Source: Nonlabens sp.
GTDB lineage: Bacteria > Bacteroidota > Bacteroidia > Flavobacteriales > Flavobacteriaceae
Direction: 5' to 3'
Length of the DNA: 7,226 nucleotides
Assembly: GCA_023301395.1 (NCBI GenBank)
Contig: JALZUY010000067.1
Coordinates: forward strand, 1 to 7,226
Positions within the stretch are counted from its first letter, which is position 1, and each line of letters begins with the position of its first letter. Both the position numbers and the translations under genes were made by a program. This document shows positions 6,974-7,226 of this stretch, piece by piece. Below the pieces are notes generated by a model that was given only the letters and a program-made list of their open reading frames with translations, made no database searches and was not told the DNA's origin.

Positions 6974-7060
6974 AATATGAGGTAAATCTAGGATAAAGAT
7001 TCCTAATTACTATTACAGATAAATCCTATAAAAATGTAATTTGAAATAAAGGAAAAGCAC
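6974..7060. other. Leader region of the kinase-regulator operon, no clear promoter
   Basis: This 87-base AT-rich gap must carry the start signals for the kinase gene if the terminator at 7061-7092 is efficient. On the minus strand TAGATTTA (6992-6985) resembles the -7 element TAnnTTTG with its last base changed, but no TTTG-like -33 element sits at a suitable distance. No Shine-Dalgarno-like sequence precedes the ATG at 6973. Confidence 0.4.
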
Positions 7061-7092
7061 AAAAAAGCCCGATTTTAAAGTCGGGCTTTTTT
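7061..7092 (-). terminator. Intrinsic terminator after nqrF, potentially bidirectional
   Basis: Arms GCCCGA (7067-7072) and TCGGGC (7081-7086) surround an 8-base loop. Six A bases precede and six T bases follow the stem, so each strand shows a GC stem followed by a T-run. It lies 20 bases beyond the nqrF stop and separates that operon from the kinase-regulator operon. No plus-strand gene enters from the left, so the minus-strand function is the relevant one. Confidence 0.9.
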
Positions 7093-7112
7093 AAAAATAT
7101 TTTAATGTAATC

Positions 7113-7226
7113 TTATCCTCCAAAGTCATCAAAACGGATACTCTCGTCTGGAATACCAAAGTCTTCTCCCATTTTTTGAACCGCTTGGTTCATCAACGGT
7201 GGACCACAAAAATACAATTCAATATC
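7113..7226 (-). CDS. nqrF: C-terminal end of Na+-translocating NADH:quinone reductase subunit F (partial)
   Basis: Only the last 37 codons and the TAA stop lie in the window; the rest runs off the right edge. The peptide reads DIELYFCGPPLMNQAVQKMG, then EDFGIPDESIRFDDFGG. The CGPP..M motif is the conserved NAD(P)-binding end of ferredoxin-reductase-type FAD domains, and the terminal DDFGG is characteristic of NqrF. NqrF is the membrane-anchored subunit that accepts electrons from NADH through FAD and a 2Fe-2S cluster, feeding the sodium-pumping Nqr complex that is common in marine Bacteroidota. Because nqrF is normally the last gene of nqrABCDEF, the terminator 20 bases downstream fits the operon's end. 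Other ferredoxin-reductase-like proteins share CGPP, but the C-terminal ending favours NqrF. Confidence 0.92.
   Translation of the reverse strand, partial: DIELYFCGPPLMNQAVQKMGEDFGIPDESIRFDDFGG

Noticed and set aside
6985..6992. TAGATTTA on the minus strand as the -7 element of the kinase promoter
   Set aside because: The last base departs from TAnnTTTG and no -33-like TTTG or TTG is found at about 19 bases upstream, so it is too weak to call.

Overview
The window looks like a fragment of a marine-type member of the Flavobacteriaceae (Bacteroidota). It is AT-rich. It has a Bacteroidota-style promoter (TTTC-N19-TAATTTTG), genes without strong Shine-Dalgarno sites, a beta-propeller/Y_Y_Y sensor kinase typical of the phylum, SprB-type surface-protein repeats, and the tail of an Na+-NQR subunit. 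All supported genes are on the minus strand, so the layout is read from right to left.

Right edge (7113-7226): the last 37 residues of NqrF, then an intrinsic terminator (7061-7092). Next is a two-gene signalling operon: a 1001-residue periplasmic-propeller histidine kinase (3968-6973) whose stop overlaps by 4 bp (ATGA) the start of a 214-residue NarL/LuxR-type response regulator (3327-3971). After a 161-bp gap comes a very large secreted surface protein (1-3165, open at the left edge). It has a signal peptide, a parallel beta-helix region, three Ig-like repeats that alternate with two SprB-type repeats, and the beginning of a leucine-rich-repeat module. No plus-strand gene is supported.

The gap between regulator and surface protein is the most interesting regulatory DNA. 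A flavobacterial promoter for the surface gene lies at 3239-3269. Directly upstream are TACGTAC heptamers at 3270-3276, 3291-3297 and (inverted) 3300-3306. The last two form a 7-2-7 inverted pair, the geometry known for NarL-family regulators. The simplest model is that the kinase senses an extracytoplasmic signal, phosphorylates the regulator, and the regulator switches on the surface protein next door.

The left edge is anomalous. The last 28 codons of the surface-protein frame (1-84) encode a gammaproteobacterial-type ribosomal protein S15 segment, joined in frame within a short stretch (VLTANIN) that both parent proteins could share. This is most likely an assembly chimera between two organisms, not a real fusion, so the true C-terminus of the surface protein, including any secretion-sorting domain, is missing.
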